Shown: one piece after another, positions 7,295 through 17,217 of the stretch
How positions within the stretch are numbered: position 1 is the first letter of the stretch
Layout of the letters: each line of letters opens with the position of its first letter
NCBI RefSeq assembly: GCF_019226825.1
Contig: NZ_CP076642.1
Span: 930,001-994,000, forward strand
Source of the DNA: Vibrio ostreae
GTDB taxonomy: Bacteria; Pseudomonadota; Gammaproteobacteria; Enterobacterales; Vibrionaceae
DNA: 64,000 bases
Reading direction: 5' to 3'
Notes under the pieces: generated by a model
Databases searched by the model: none
Told to the model about the DNA's origin: nothing
Seen by the model: only the letters and a program-made list of their open reading frames with translations
Position numbers and translations under genes: made by a program

Positions 7295-8197
7295 ATGGAT
7301 TGGCTGCAAAGTGTTACCACTTATACCCGCGTGGTTGAGGAAGGCAGCTTTAATGGTGCGGCACGCAAGCTCAATACCACCAGCTCAGCGGTCAGCAAAC
7401 GTATCCATTGGCTAGAGGAGCGCATTGGCGTTCAACTGCTCAAGCGAACTACCCGCTCGGTCACCCAGACCGAAGCTGGTGCACTTTTTTATCAGCGAGC
7501 CAAGTCACAGCTGGAAAGCTGGCAATCTGTCGTCGATGAAACCCGCTCGCTCAACCAAAGCCCGGCCGGACTGCTAAAAATCGGTGCCACTTTGGCGGTA
7601 GGTTCAAAATTCCTGATGCAATATGTCGACGAGTTTCTTCATCTTTATCCCGATATTCGTATCCAGTTGACGACCACAACGCCAGGCCAGTTACCTGAAC
7701 TGCATCTTGACCTGTTTATCAGCCGTGAAATCGAGCAGCTCAATTCCCTCAGCTTTAAAGCGACAGCCCTATTTGAGCATCATGCCGGCTTTTACGCCTC
7801 TCCGCAATATCTGCAGCGGAACGGCATGCCAACCCGGCTACAAGATCTTAATAACCACAATGTCTTATGCTGGGGTGAGCAGACCCGGCGCGAGATGAAA
7901 ACCAGTAATAATCAACGTATCACGGTATCGGGTAACTTTGCTACAACCAACCCTGAAGCCCTGTTTTATGCCGGTAAATGTGGCATGGGTATTGTGGTCT
8001 CCAACCATGTCATGCTGAAAGAAGAACTCAGACAGGGAGCATTGGTGCGTATTTTACCTGACATTACTATCGATCAGGCCACGGTCTATGCCTACTACCC
8101 GAAACTGGATTATCAGCACACGCGCACCCAGTTGTTTCTCAATTTCCTCAAACAGAAACTGGCTCAGTCACAGGACAAAATGCTCACCTTTGGATAA
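7295..8197 (+). CDS. LysR-family transcriptional regulator
   Basis: The 300-residue protein has the standard N-terminal winged helix-turn-helix (about 1-60, with NGAARKLNTTSSAVSKRI). A substrate-binding domain of the PRK/CrgA-like group follows, including the FSGNFATTNPEA-type segment near residue 215. It is divergent from hiuH with about 190 bases between them, so hiuH is the first candidate target. The effector is unknown. Confidence 0.9.
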   Translation: MDWLQSVTTYTRVVEEGSFNGAARKLNTTSSAVSKRIHWLEERIGVQLLKRTTRSVTQTEAGALFYQRAKSQLESWQSVVDETRSLNQSPAGLLKIGATLAVGSKFLMQYVDEFLHLYPDIRIQLTTTTPGQLPELHLDLFISREIEQLNSLSFKATALFEHHAGFYASPQYLQRNGMPTRLQDLNNHNVLCWGEQTRREMKTSNNQRITVSGNFATTNPEALFYAGKCGMGIVVSNHVMLKEELRQGALVRILPDITIDQATVYAYYPKLDYQHTRTQLFLNFLKQKLAQSQDKMLTFG

Positions 8198-8269
8198 TGT
8201 CGCAAACCGAAAAAAGCATTCATTCAGGTAAAACTAAGTAACATGTTGATTTGCGATAACTAATACTAC

Positions 8270-8295
8270 CTATCTGCGCAGAGCCGCGCAGATAG
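8270..8295. repeat. Ten-base inverted repeat between the LysR and GGDEF-EAL genes
   Basis: CTATCTGCGC-agagcc-GCGCAGATAG is a perfect dyad. It lacks a T-tract, so it may be a protein-binding site or a factor-dependent end for the LysR transcript. Confidence 0.5.
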
Positions 8296-8395
8296 TGGAA
8301 AATTGTGATAATTTCAGCCATAGTAACCAAGAGCATAATATGATATCAGTTACTTAATTCCCATCAGTCTGTCTGAGACAACGTGAGTGCGAATT

Positions 8396-10303
8396 ATGAC
8401 TACAACGTCACTGGCTAGAAACGCCGTTAGTCTGGAAACCATAAACGAATTGCTTCTGCTGGAAGAGCACGCATTGCTGGACAGAGCGGCCAGAGTGCTG
8501 CATTCGCATTTCAGCACGTTTTGTACCTGCATTGTCGAACTCGATAAATCTCATTACAAGGCCCATCCTCTCTCCTATGCGGCCGGCATGGAACTGAAAG
8601 TCAGCCCGTGCTACCAGTTGAAAGGCACCCCTTGTGAGCAGGTGGCAAAATCTAAACAGGAGTTTTGCCTGTTTCCCTCTCAGGTCAGTAAGATTTTTCC
8701 GTTTGATGATTTTCTGGCAGACAATCAGATTGAGTCGTATATCGGCGTACCTTTGCGCACCAACAATGGCGAAGTGCTGGGGATATTGATTTCAACCTTT
8801 ACCGAAACCATGCACGATGAAGGGAGCATGGTGGAATACCATCGTATTATTGCGCGCATCATCGTCCATTCGCTGCGTAACAAATGGTTATCTGAGCGCT
8901 CTGACAGCCTGGTCAATCAGCTGAGTTATGAAGTGTCGCATGACAATCTGACCAACCTGATGAACCGCAATTATCTGTCAGATAAATTAGAGCGTCTGGT
9001 CGAGACCAGCAGTGAGCCGTTTACGCTCGCCTACCTTGATATTGACAATTTTAAGGCCATCAATGACCTGTATGGACACTATATTGGCGACCAGATCATT
9101 CGGTTTGTCGCTAATTCGATCTTGCAATGCGTGCGTGAGGAGAACCTGACATTTCGGATTGCCGGCGATGAGTTCGCATTTATCACCTACTCATCAGACC
9201 CACTCAAAATTTGCCGCTCCATTCTCGATAAACTCGAACAAGGCTACTTCGATCCGTCCCATCGCATCAAAGTCAGCCTCAGTATCGGTATTGCGAAAAA
9301 AGGACCGGAAGCGATTAGCGCTGACCAGCTGATACTCAATGCCAGCCTGGCGCTGAAAGATTGTAAACAGAGCCGCAGCAGCCAGATTCGCTGCTATGAC
9401 ACTCACCTGAGCAGTCAGTATCACCGCCGCACTCAAATCATTGACGCTCTGCGCAGTGAACTGGATAAAACCAGTGTCACCGAGGCGGAAATTTTTATAG
9501 TCGTACAGCCCATCGTGCAGCGTGGCCAGAGCGATTGGAACTATTATGAAGTCCTGGCGCGCTGGAATCATCACAGCATGGGCTTCATTTCTCCGGTTGA
9601 GTTTATCGAAGCGGCCGAGCAGTCCGGGCTGATCATTGAACTTGGGGAGCGTATTGTCGAACTGGCCTGTGAAGCCAAGGCCGCGTTAGAGGCGGAACTG
9701 GGTTACAAAGTTAAGTTAGGCCTCAACTGCTCTGCGTATGAATTAACCAATTCGACCCGTTATCTCAATCACTTAATGCACACACTCAACCGTTATCAGT
9801 TCGCTCCTCATGAGTTCACCATTGAGCTGACCGAGACGGTGCTGTTATCACAAACCAATGAGGTGAAGTATATTCTCGACCGACTAAGAGAACTCGGTTT
9901 TACCGTCGCACTGGATGATTTTGGCACCGGCTATTCCAGTCTCAATTACATCCATAGTTATCCGATCGACTGCATCAAGATAGACGCCAGCTTTATTCGC
10001 AACATGTTGTGCAATGAAAACTCGGAGCGGGTCGTCTGGCTGATTATCCAACTCGCCAAACAGTTACAGGTCGACTTGGTCGCCGAAGGCGTGGAAAGCC
10101 AGGATGAGTTAGACAAGCTCTATTCGATGGGCTGTGAGCAAATTCAGGGCTACTTTTTCTCAAAACCGGACAGGCCGGCCCACATTGCTCAGCTGTGGCG
10201 TGAAAACCGCGCTAAGCTGGCCGGTACCCGTTCAGAAAACGCCGAACAGACCAGTCGTCCCGATCAAAGTAATCATCCCGATCAAAACAATTATCGCGAT
10301 TAA
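8396..10303 (+). CDS. GAF-GGDEF-EAL dual c-di-GMP signalling protein
   Basis: The ATG at 8396 is preferred to a GTG at 8387. The roughly 635-residue protein has an N-terminal GAF-like sensor (about 20-170), a GGDEF domain (about 180-345) whose active loop reads AGDEF, and an EAL domain (about 360-610). The EAL domain has EVLAR in place of EALLR, then DDFGTGYSSL and VAEGVES. Most EAL metal ligands are present, so phosphodiesterase activity is plausible. The AGDEF loop makes cyclase activity uncertain. No transmembrane segment is visible. It matches the V. cholerae VCA0080 position next to shyA. Confidence 0.9.
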   Translation: MTTTSLARNAVSLETINELLLLEEHALLDRAARVLHSHFSTFCTCIVELDKSHYKAHPLSYAAGMELKVSPCYQLKGTPCEQVAKSKQEFCLFPSQVSKIFPFDDFLADNQIESYIGVPLRTNNGEVLGILISTFTETMHDEGSMVEYHRIIARIIVHSLRNKWLSERSDSLVNQLSYEVSHDNLTNLMNRNYLSDKLERLVETSSEPFTLAYLDIDNFKAINDLYGHYIGDQIIRFVANSILQCVREENLTFRIAGDEFAFITYSSDPLKICRSILDKLEQGYFDPSHRIKVSLSIGIAKKGPEAISADQLILNASLALKDCKQSRSSQIRCYDTHLSSQYHRRTQIIDALRSELDKTSVTEAEIFIVVQPIVQRGQSDWNYYEVLARWNHHSMGFISPVEFIEAAEQSGLIIELGERIVELACEAKAALEAELGYKVKLGLNCSAYELTNSTRYLNHLMHTLNRYQFAPHEFTIELTETVLLSQTNEVKYILDRLRELGFTVALDDFGTGYSSLNYIHSYPIDCIKIDASFIRNMLCNENSERVVWLIIQLAKQLQVDLVAEGVESQDELDKLYSMGCEQIQGYFFSKPDRPAHIAQLWRENRAKLAGTRSENAEQTSRPDQSNHPDQNNYRD

Positions 10304-10379
10304 CCCTCATCATCGCGGTTAACACGGCGGCGAGGTTGGTGGTGGTCAACGTGGTTTGGCCGGGCGAACGCATGAAAAA

Positions 10380-10404
10380 AGGCCCTGTAATACAGGGCCT
10401 TTGT
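10380..10404. terminator. Bidirectional terminator between the GGDEF-EAL gene and shyA
   Basis: AGGCCCTGTA / TACAGGGCCT hairpin with A-tract on one side and T-rich sequence on the other, between two convergent genes. Confidence 0.8.
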
Positions 10405-10454
10405 CTTACAACGCTGGTGATACCCGGCAACCTATTGACCCGGCACACTGCTCA

Positions 10455-11807
10455 TTAAGAGCCTGATTCCGGTGTTGTTTCACTGGCTGAAACTTCATTG
10501 GCGGACGATGTCTCGGCCTGGTTTGCGGCCAGTAAACCTTCCTGCTGTTCCAGCATGGTGTCGAGCTGATCACGGCGCGCGATAAAATTCGCCATATCCT
10601 TTTTCGGCACTGAATTTGCCATTGGAATTTTCGCCGTCATCGGATTGACCGGATGTCCGCGTACAATCAACTCATAATGGATATGCGGCCCGGTAACTCG
10701 ACCGGTAGCACCAGACAAAGCAATACGTTGACCACGGGTAATCTTCTGGCCTTTGTGAACCAGAATTTTACTCAGGTGCAGATAACGCGTGGTATAGGTA
10801 CTGCCATGGTTAATCACCACGTACTTACCGGCGTAAGGATGGTTGCGGGTCATCACGACTACACCATCACCGGTTGCTAAGACCGGTGTGCCGGTCGGCG
10901 CAGCAAAGTCAGTGCCGTTATGCGGCGCGATGCGACCAGTCACCGGATGACGACGCTGCGGATCAAACGGTGAAGACATACGCCACTTGTGAGCACTTGG
11001 ATAGCGCTGGAAAGCGCGTTGCAGGCTCTCACCATTTTTATCGTAATACTGACCATCTTTGTAAAGATACGCGGTGACTTCATTACTGCGACCCAAAATC
11101 TTAATCGCCTGAATCTCACGGTTGCCCGTCAGTTTATCGCCAACGTATTGACGTGATAGCACAACTTCGAACCGGTCACCGGCACGCAAATCACGCCCAA
11201 AATTAATTTTATCTTTCAGCAACGTCACTATCTGATCGATATCTGAGCTTCCCAGACCCAACTGATTTGCCGACTGCGAGAAACTGCCCTGAATTTCACC
11301 AATCAACGCAAACTCTTTCCATTTGCCCGGAATTTTAACGTCCTTGAACTCGTAGCCACCATCCGGTGTTCGAGAATACACCGCGCGCTCGACCATGCTG
11401 AATTCCAGCTCCATTTTGGCCAGGCTCTTACCATCCTGACCTTTCCAGAAGCGCAAAATATTGCCCGGTTTCAGCGTATCCAGTGCGAGGTAGTTTAAAT
11501 CGGTTTCCATTACCTTCATCATTTCCTGGTAGGTAAATCCCAGTTGCGTGAAGATAGAGCTCAGATTATCACCAGATTGAATCTCATATTCATAATCCGG
11601 ATAGACCCGCTGTGAGTCTGCCGAATCAGACAGAATCGACTCCACGATTTGCGATTCTGGAATCGACAATTCGATAGTTCGTGGATACGAAGGACTGTTA
11701 AGCGAAGATGAGATGGCTGCCACTGCCAGTAGGGGTAATCCTACAACTGATGCTTTCTTGCGTTTAGAAAGCTCAGAAAATCGTAATATTAAAGACTTCG
11801 GTAGCAC
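10455..11807 (-). CDS. shyA: ShyA-type M23 peptidoglycan endopeptidase
   Basis: The 450-residue protein has an N-terminal membrane or signal segment (about 18-35) and a LysM-like/OapA region (about 75-130, YEIQSGDNLSSIF). A linker domain and a C-terminal M23 zinc peptidase follow, with HNGTDFAAP and TGPHIHYEL metal motifs. ShyA-type enzymes cut D-Ala-mDAP crosslinks in the periplasm and allow wall growth in Vibrio. The neighbouring GGDEF-EAL gene matches the V. cholerae VCA0079-0080 layout. The acidic, Ser/Thr-rich C-terminal tail is low complexity. Confidence 0.92.
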   Translation of the reverse strand: MLPKSLILRFSELSKRKKASVVGLPLLAVAAISSSLNSPSYPRTIELSIPESQIVESILSDSADSQRVYPDYEYEIQSGDNLSSIFTQLGFTYQEMMKVMETDLNYLALDTLKPGNILRFWKGQDGKSLAKMELEFSMVERAVYSRTPDGGYEFKDVKIPGKWKEFALIGEIQGSFSQSANQLGLGSSDIDQIVTLLKDKINFGRDLRAGDRFEVVLSRQYVGDKLTGNREIQAIKILGRSNEVTAYLYKDGQYYDKNGESLQRAFQRYPSAHKWRMSSPFDPQRRHPVTGRIAPHNGTDFAAPTGTPVLATGDGVVVMTRNHPYAGKYVVINHGSTYTTRYLHLSKILVHKGQKITRGQRIALSGATGRVTGPHIHYELIVRGHPVNPMTAKIPMANSVPKKDMANFIARRDQLDTMLEQQEGLLAANQAETSSANEVSASETTPESGS

Positions 11808-11903
11808 AATCTAACCCGTGGATAATGTTAAAAGAGCACAAAGAGTAAGTTTTTTTTGGCTAAAAGTCACCTGTAGAGTGTCATACAGTGTCAATCGCAG
11901 ATT

Positions 11904-11926
11904 AAAAAGGCACCGCAGTGCCTTGT
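11904..11926 (-). terminator. Terminator of the CBM48 gene
   Basis: GGCAC-tgcg-GTGCC hairpin followed by five T on the minus strand, about 95 bases past the CBM48 gene stop. Confidence 0.65.
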
Positions 11927-12021
11927 AAGATTTATGTTAGATTTCGCTGATATTATGCTCGCCCACCCGGATAGAATGGCTCACTAAGCGGGGGGCGACA
12001 TCTCAGCAACGGATAAATTGG

Positions 12022-12321
12022 CTACTGATACGTTTTCACCAGGCAGTTATCTTCGCCAAAACCGTTAGGGATGTATTGATCGGCCTCAGCATCATTGACC
12101 CACTGCTCAGTATCGAGCAGATAGCGGAACTGATACTCACCATCTTTAGGTAAACGCGTTTTGTATTTAAAGGTGCCGGTTTTGGCCACTTTTTTCATGG
12201 GTTCAGGCTGCCAACCAAGAAAATCAGCCACAATTTCGACCGTTGAGGCTTGTGACGGAACGTCCAGCTCAAACGTCACTTCCACTTCATCTTTGGTTTT
12301 AAAGAAACGCTTATTAATCAT
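12022..12321 (-). CDS. Stand-alone CBM48 / isoamylase early-set domain protein
   Basis: The 99-residue protein is a single glycogen-recognition-like domain. It has FFKTKDEVEVTFEL, then VADFLGWQPEPMKKV and YQFRYLLDTEQWVNDAEAD, the pattern of AMPK-beta/CBM48 domains. It has no catalytic domain. It probably binds glycogen or another alpha-glucan in the cytoplasm. No glycogen gene is adjacent; glgX is 36 kb away. Confidence 0.8.
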   Translation of the reverse strand: MINKRFFKTKDEVEVTFELDVPSQASTVEIVADFLGWQPEPMKKVAKTGTFKYKTRLPKDGEYQFRYLLDTEQWVNDAEADQYIPNGFGEDNCLVKTYQ

Positions 12322-12548
12322 GTCAAAACTCCATTTTTGAAAAAATCACTCCGCTCGCTGACTATAAAACTAACCTGCTGTAGAAAAAAGCATCATCTGC
12401 AGATAAGAAAATCAGCTCTGTATAAAGTCGTCAGTCATACGTGAAACGAACCAGCCACAGATGTTCAGTACGCATCAGCGGCTTTGGACACCCGGCAGAT
12501 ATTGCACAGTCCGGGCACTACGCCTGCAGTGACACTGGCTGTTCATTG

Positions 12549-13172
12549 TTATTGAATTAACTGATATTTCTGCGATATACCCACCAGTATAGACTTAAAC
12601 TTTGTCGGGACATCACTCACAGCCTGATTCTCATCATGAGTCAGCAGAGAAACGTTAAGTTGGTCATCCTTTTGTTCTAATGCCTGCACCACAATACGAT
12701 CGCCTAACCAAAGACTGTCAGTCATCACCATGCGTTGCCGCTGGGCATCAAACTCAAACAAGGCGAGATAGTACATCAGAGCACGGCTCTGATCAGATAC
12801 CCGGATAATACCGGCATAGCCATACCGCTGAGAGTATTGCGCCAGTTTGAGCACAGTCCTGGCATCGAGCGCCACCTCGCCACGTTGCTGACCTGAATCG
12901 TAAGAACCCAATAGCAATCCCCGGACATCATCGCGACGATTGATCAAGGCAAAAGCAAAAGAGCCAGGCACGCCAATCGTTAAAGGTGCACTAACCTTAA
13001 CATCAAATAATTGTTCGACAATCTCATCGCTGCTGGCCGGACGGGAAGGAAATTTGGCCAGAATGTCATCATCCGACAAAGAGAACCGATACACCCCTGC
13101 GGCTACGACCAACACCAACAACAACAGTGGCGTCAGTAATATTAAAGGAATCGGCAGCCCGCGTTTTCTCAT
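12549..13172 (-). CDS. Membrane-anchored protein of unknown function
   Basis: The start at 13172 is preferred because GGGAG lies about nine bases upstream; the frame also extends to 13268 through a repetitive NRLE/KRLGE stretch. The 207-residue protein has one N-terminal membrane helix (about 6-27) and a soluble, probably periplasmic domain with no motif I recognise. It is divergent from the SulP gene. Function unknown. Confidence 0.65.
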   Translation of the reverse strand: MRKRGLPIPLILLTPLLLLVLVVAAGVYRFSLSDDDILAKFPSRPASSDEIVEQLFDVKVSAPLTIGVPGSFAFALINRRDDVRGLLLGSYDSGQQRGEVALDARTVLKLAQYSQRYGYAGIIRVSDQSRALMYYLALFEFDAQRQRMVMTDSLWLGDRIVVQALEQKDDQLNVSLLTHDENQAVSDVPTKFKSILVGISQKYQLIQ

Positions 13173-13428
13173 TGTTTTTTCTCCCAAGCGTTTATCTTCC
13201 AAGCGATTCGCCTCCAGGCGGTTGCCTGCAAAAAGCGGGCTCTTCATCATTCTGGCCTCGCTAACCACCCCAATACACCACGATTAGCGGGCACTATACC
13301 TCAATCTTGACCCCGGTTTACCGGAGCACAAGCAAAATGTGCAGCGCCCCGGGTTTCACTTTACAGCGTTAGCAATGAGCGTAGAATCCACTCGCTCATC
13401 ACCATTACTTTTGTAAGGTTTTTTTCTT

Positions 13429-15105
13429 ATGTTTGCCATCTATGAGTCCTATCAGGCCGGCTTACTTAAATCCGGCCACTGGACACGTAATCTCGTTGCC
13501 GGTCTGATCGTCGGTGTCGTGGCGCTGCCACTGGCCATGGCATTTGCGATTGCGTCCGGAGTCAAACCCGAGCAAGGCATTTATACTGCCATTTTTGCCG
13601 GTATCATAGTGTCGTTATGCGGTGGATCCCGGGTTCAGATAGCAGGCCCCACCGGCGCATTTATTGTCATTCTGGCGGGAATAGTCTCTGAACACGGCAT
13701 CGTGGGGCTACAAATCGCCACCATGATGGCCGGAGCCATTTTACTGCTGCTCGGCATCAGTAAGCTCGGCAGTATCATCCGTTTCATTCCCGATCCGGTT
13801 ATCGTCGGATTTACCAGCGGGATCGGTGTCATCATCTGGGTTGGTCAGTGGCGCGAATTTTTTGGTCTGCCCGCAATTCACGCCGAACATTTTCATCAGA
13901 AACTGCTGGCTCTGCTGCAAGCGTTGCCGCATCTGGATCTCACCACTACGCTGCTGGCGCTGTTATCTCTGGCCTTGGTGCTGCTCACGCCTAAAATTCC
14001 GCGCTTGAATAGAATTCCCGGCCCTTTAGTCGCTGTGGTTGTGGTCACCGTGCTGCAATATTGCCTCCAGTTCGAGGGGGTTCGAACCATAGGTTCTGCA
14101 TTTGGCGGTATTCCCCAGGGCCTGCCCGATTTGTCCGTCCCCGATGTCAGCCTGGCGCAAGTTCTCAGTCTGATTGGACCGGCCTTTGCCATCGCCATGT
14201 TGGGTGCGATTGAATCTTTGCTGTCTGCGGTCGTCGCTGATGGCATGGCGGGCACCAAACACAACTCCAATCAGGAACTGGTTGGCCAAGGCATCGCGAA
14301 TATGATTACGCCCCTGTTTGGCGGCATCGCCGCGACCGGAGCAATCGCACGCACTGCAACCAATATCCGTAATGGGGGCAACAGCCCGATTGCCGGCGTG
14401 GTGCATGCCCTGACTCTGGTGGTGATTATTCTGGCCCTGGCACCGCTGGCCGTTAACATCCCGCTTGCTACACTGAGCGCGATATTGTTTGTGGTGGCGT
14501 GGAATATGAGTGAGGCAGGCCACTTCGTGAAACTTGTCCGCCGGGCGCCACGCGCCGATGTGGTGATCCTGCTGATAACTTTCTTGTTGACCGTGTTTGC
14601 CGATCTGGTCGTCGCCGTCAATATCGGGGTTATTCTTGCTATTCTGCATTTTGTCAAACGCATGGCAGCCAGTGTTGAGGTCACCGCCAATACCAGTCAG
14701 GATCTCAGCCAGGAACTTCGCGAGTACAACCTGACCGTATTACCTCGCGACATCGCGGTCTACGCTCTGGACGGCCCCTTCTTTTTTGCCGCCGCAGAGA
14801 GCTTTGAGCGAGTCATGACCAGTATCGCCCAGCCGCCCCGTATTTTGATCATTCGTCTGAAGTGGGTGCCTTTTATGGATATTACCGGCTTGCAGACACT
14901 GGAAGAGATGGTGAGCCGCTTCCAACACCAGCAGGTTAATGTCTTGCTCTCCGGTGCCAATCCCAGAGTGGCACACAAGCTGCGTCGGGCAGGAATTGTC
15001 GCCTTGCTGGGTGAGCAGAATATCCAGCCGGATTTTCATCATGCCCTGGGCGCTGCGCTGGCCATGAAAGAAGCGGCCACAGACAAGAATCCATCCTTCA
15101 ACTGA
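13429..15105 (+). CDS. SulP-family anion transporter with STAS domain
   Basis: The 558-residue protein has the SulP membrane core (about 20-410). It begins NLVAGLIVGVVALPLAMAFA and contains the ARTATNIRNGG segment. A C-terminal cytoplasmic STAS domain (about 435-545) contains MDITGLQTLEEM. SulP proteins move sulfate, bicarbonate or dicarboxylates, often with Na+ or H+. The substrate is not decided here. It corresponds to V. cholerae VCA0077 by position. No carbonic anhydrase or cys gene is adjacent. Confidence 0.9.
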   Translation: MFAIYESYQAGLLKSGHWTRNLVAGLIVGVVALPLAMAFAIASGVKPEQGIYTAIFAGIIVSLCGGSRVQIAGPTGAFIVILAGIVSEHGIVGLQIATMMAGAILLLLGISKLGSIIRFIPDPVIVGFTSGIGVIIWVGQWREFFGLPAIHAEHFHQKLLALLQALPHLDLTTTLLALLSLALVLLTPKIPRLNRIPGPLVAVVVVTVLQYCLQFEGVRTIGSAFGGIPQGLPDLSVPDVSLAQVLSLIGPAFAIAMLGAIESLLSAVVADGMAGTKHNSNQELVGQGIANMITPLFGGIAATGAIARTATNIRNGGNSPIAGVVHALTLVVIILALAPLAVNIPLATLSAILFVVAWNMSEAGHFVKLVRRAPRADVVILLITFLLTVFADLVVAVNIGVILAILHFVKRMAASVEVTANTSQDLSQELREYNLTVLPRDIAVYALDGPFFFAAAESFERVMTSIAQPPRILIIRLKWVPFMDITGLQTLEEMVSRFQHQQVNVLLSGANPRVAHKLRRAGIVALLGEQNIQPDFHHALGAALAMKEAATDKNPSFN

Positions 15106-15483
15106 ACATTACTAATTACCCATTTTGTCCTCTTCACCCCTGAATTTACAAATCAGGGGTGTTTTTTTGACCGCGATGCTGAGTTATCAACCTCTTTTGT
15201 GTTCTTTCACCATAACGCGCTATGGGACTGTGTTCATGGTCACATAAAAAGCACAAACCATTTTAAACATTCCATTCACCAATGTAACAATAACAAAACA
15301 ATTAACTATATTGCAGCCACTCCCTAGTGAAATAAAGTGAATATTTAACGATATTTAATGAATAGTATTGCTCAAAACATAAAAACTAGATATTCTTGCG
15401 TGCATGAGTAAATAGGGATATTGAGTGAATGACTATGCCAGGGAGTGGGTATTACTTGAACCAGTGGTATCACGAGAGACGCA
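15106..15483. other. Gene-free stretch before the YjiH-type gene
   Basis: It starts with a strong terminator for the SulP gene (ACCCCTGAttt / aaTCAGGGGT plus seven T at about 15135-15168). The rest is AT-rich and presumably carries the promoter of the downstream gene. I see no coding frame. Confidence 0.6.
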
Positions 15484-16863
15484 ATGCAAGATAACGCTCA
15501 AACTATTAAATCACCGGCAGAAAACACTTCTTCCGGCAGCTTCTGGATGTTCCTGATCCCTTCTCTGATCGGGCTTTTCCTGTTTATGGCACCGATCAGC
15601 TATCAGGACTCTCTGACGATTCCTGTCGCTATTCTGGCCAAATCGATTCAAGCGGTACTGGGTGACAGCCTGGTTGCTATCGTGACCATCATCATCGCTT
15701 TTATGTCGGTTGCTTCCGTGTTGACCAAACTTTTCCAGCCGGCCTGGATCACTCAACGTCCGTTTCTGAATGGCCTGTTCAATCCGAACTGGATCTGGCT
15801 CGTGGTACGTATCATTGGCGGCGCGGCAGTGATCATGACCTTTTTCCAAATTGGTCCTAAAGCGGTTTGGGAAGAAAACACCGGTGGTCTGGTGCTGGAA
15901 GGCCTGCTACCGACCTTGTTCTCAGTATTTATTTTCGCTGGCCTGTTGCTGCCGCTGCTGTTGAACTTTGGTTTGCTGGAACTGATGGGTGCATTGCTGA
16001 GCAAGATCATGCGTCCGCTGTTTAACCTGCCAGGACGCAGTGCGATTGACTGTGTGGCTTCTTGGCTGGGTGACGGCAGTGTCGGTATTCTGCTGACCAG
16101 TAAACAGTACGAAGGTAAATTTTATACTCAACGTGAAGCTGCGGTCGTTGGCACCACCTTTTCTGCAGTATCGATTACTTTCAGCCTGATCGTCATTGCA
16201 CAGGTAGGCCTGGAGCATCTGTTCTTGCCATTCTATGCCGCTATCTGTCTGGCTGGTTTGGTTGCTGCAGTGATCATCCCTCGTCTGCCACCACTTAGCC
16301 TGAAGAAAGACACCTACATCGATGGCAGTAAGCCGCAAGCAGATCAAGATGCGGTACCACAAGGGCATACTGCGTTTTCATGGGGCATGGATCTGGCGCT
16401 GGCTAAAGCTGGACAAGTTGGTTCGCTGAAACACGTATTGGCTGAAGGCGTACGCAACGCTGTTGATATGGTATTCGGGGTACTGCCTGTGGTGATGGGT
16501 CTGGGTACGATTGCGCTGGTTATCGCTGAATATACCTCTGTGTTCTCGATTCTGGGTCAGCCGTTTGTGCCTTACCTAGAACTGTTGGGCATTCCGGAAG
16601 CAGTTCAGGCATCACAGACCATGGTTGTGGGGTTTGCCGACATGTTCATTCCGGCAATTCTGGCCGCTTCAATCGATAACGAAATGACCCGTTTTGTGAT
16701 TGCCGCCATGTCGGTAACACAGCTGATCTACTTATCCGAAGTGGGTGCTTTGCTACTGGGCAGCCGTATTCCGGTCAACATTGTCGAGCTGTTCGTGATT
16801 TTCATCCTGCGCACCCTGATCACACTGCCTGTGATCGCTGGTGTTGCCCACCTGATTTTCTGA
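15484..16863 (+). CDS. YjiH-family membrane protein with nucleoside-recognition (Gate) domains
   Basis: The 459-residue protein is strongly hydrophobic with about ten membrane segments. It has the duplicated Gate arrangement: GDGSVGILLTSKQYEGKFYT in the first half, GFADMFIPAI in the second. These proteins are predicted transporters, but their substrates are unknown. A terminator follows directly (16887-16915). The ribosome site is weak. Confidence 0.8.
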   Translation: MQDNAQTIKSPAENTSSGSFWMFLIPSLIGLFLFMAPISYQDSLTIPVAILAKSIQAVLGDSLVAIVTIIIAFMSVASVLTKLFQPAWITQRPFLNGLFNPNWIWLVVRIIGGAAVIMTFFQIGPKAVWEENTGGLVLEGLLPTLFSVFIFAGLLLPLLLNFGLLELMGALLSKIMRPLFNLPGRSAIDCVASWLGDGSVGILLTSKQYEGKFYTQREAAVVGTTFSAVSITFSLIVIAQVGLEHLFLPFYAAICLAGLVAAVIIPRLPPLSLKKDTYIDGSKPQADQDAVPQGHTAFSWGMDLALAKAGQVGSLKHVLAEGVRNAVDMVFGVLPVVMGLGTIALVIAEYTSVFSILGQPFVPYLELLGIPEAVQASQTMVVGFADMFIPAILAASIDNEMTRFVIAAMSVTQLIYLSEVGALLLGSRIPVNIVELFVIFILRTLITLPVIAGVAHLIF

Positions 16864-17217
16864 TTCCGGTTGTAACAAAACGATGCAAAACAGCCTCACT
16901 GTGTGAGGCTGTTTTGGTTTATCACCGGCTTACTTTCCATTCACTCCTATCAACAAAGCGCCTAGCGAAAACCGCTCTATATCCTGTGCTTTGGCCATCA
17001 TACTCCGCCAATCGTTAAAACAGCCCACATGCGGGGATGGTAAACAAACGTTGGTTTGTGCTATCGGTGAACAGATGAATGCGTTCAAGCATAAAGAGCT
17101 GTATACAACAGGCTGATGATCCGATAACGCCCGATAAGCAAACAAAAAAAGCCCCTCAAGATGAGGGGCAAGGTTACCATCGCTTTATAGTTATAATCCG
17201 TTCAACAGCGAGGGGGC
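16864..17217. other. Gene-free stretch between convergent yjiH-type and pst genes
   Basis: Holds the YjiH-gene terminator (CAGCCTCAC / GTGAGGCTG plus T at about 16887-16915). The pst operon terminator lies on the other strand (GCCCCTC / GAGGGGC with seven T, 17143-17170). No supported gene between them. Confidence 0.7.

Noticed and set aside
14026..14690. Long minus-strand open frames inside the SulP gene
   Set aside because: Antisense shadows of a well-supported transporter with no family features or ribosome sites.
16930..17145. 71-codon minus-strand frame downstream of pstB
   Set aside because: It starts next to the pst terminator, has no ribosome site and no recognisable features.
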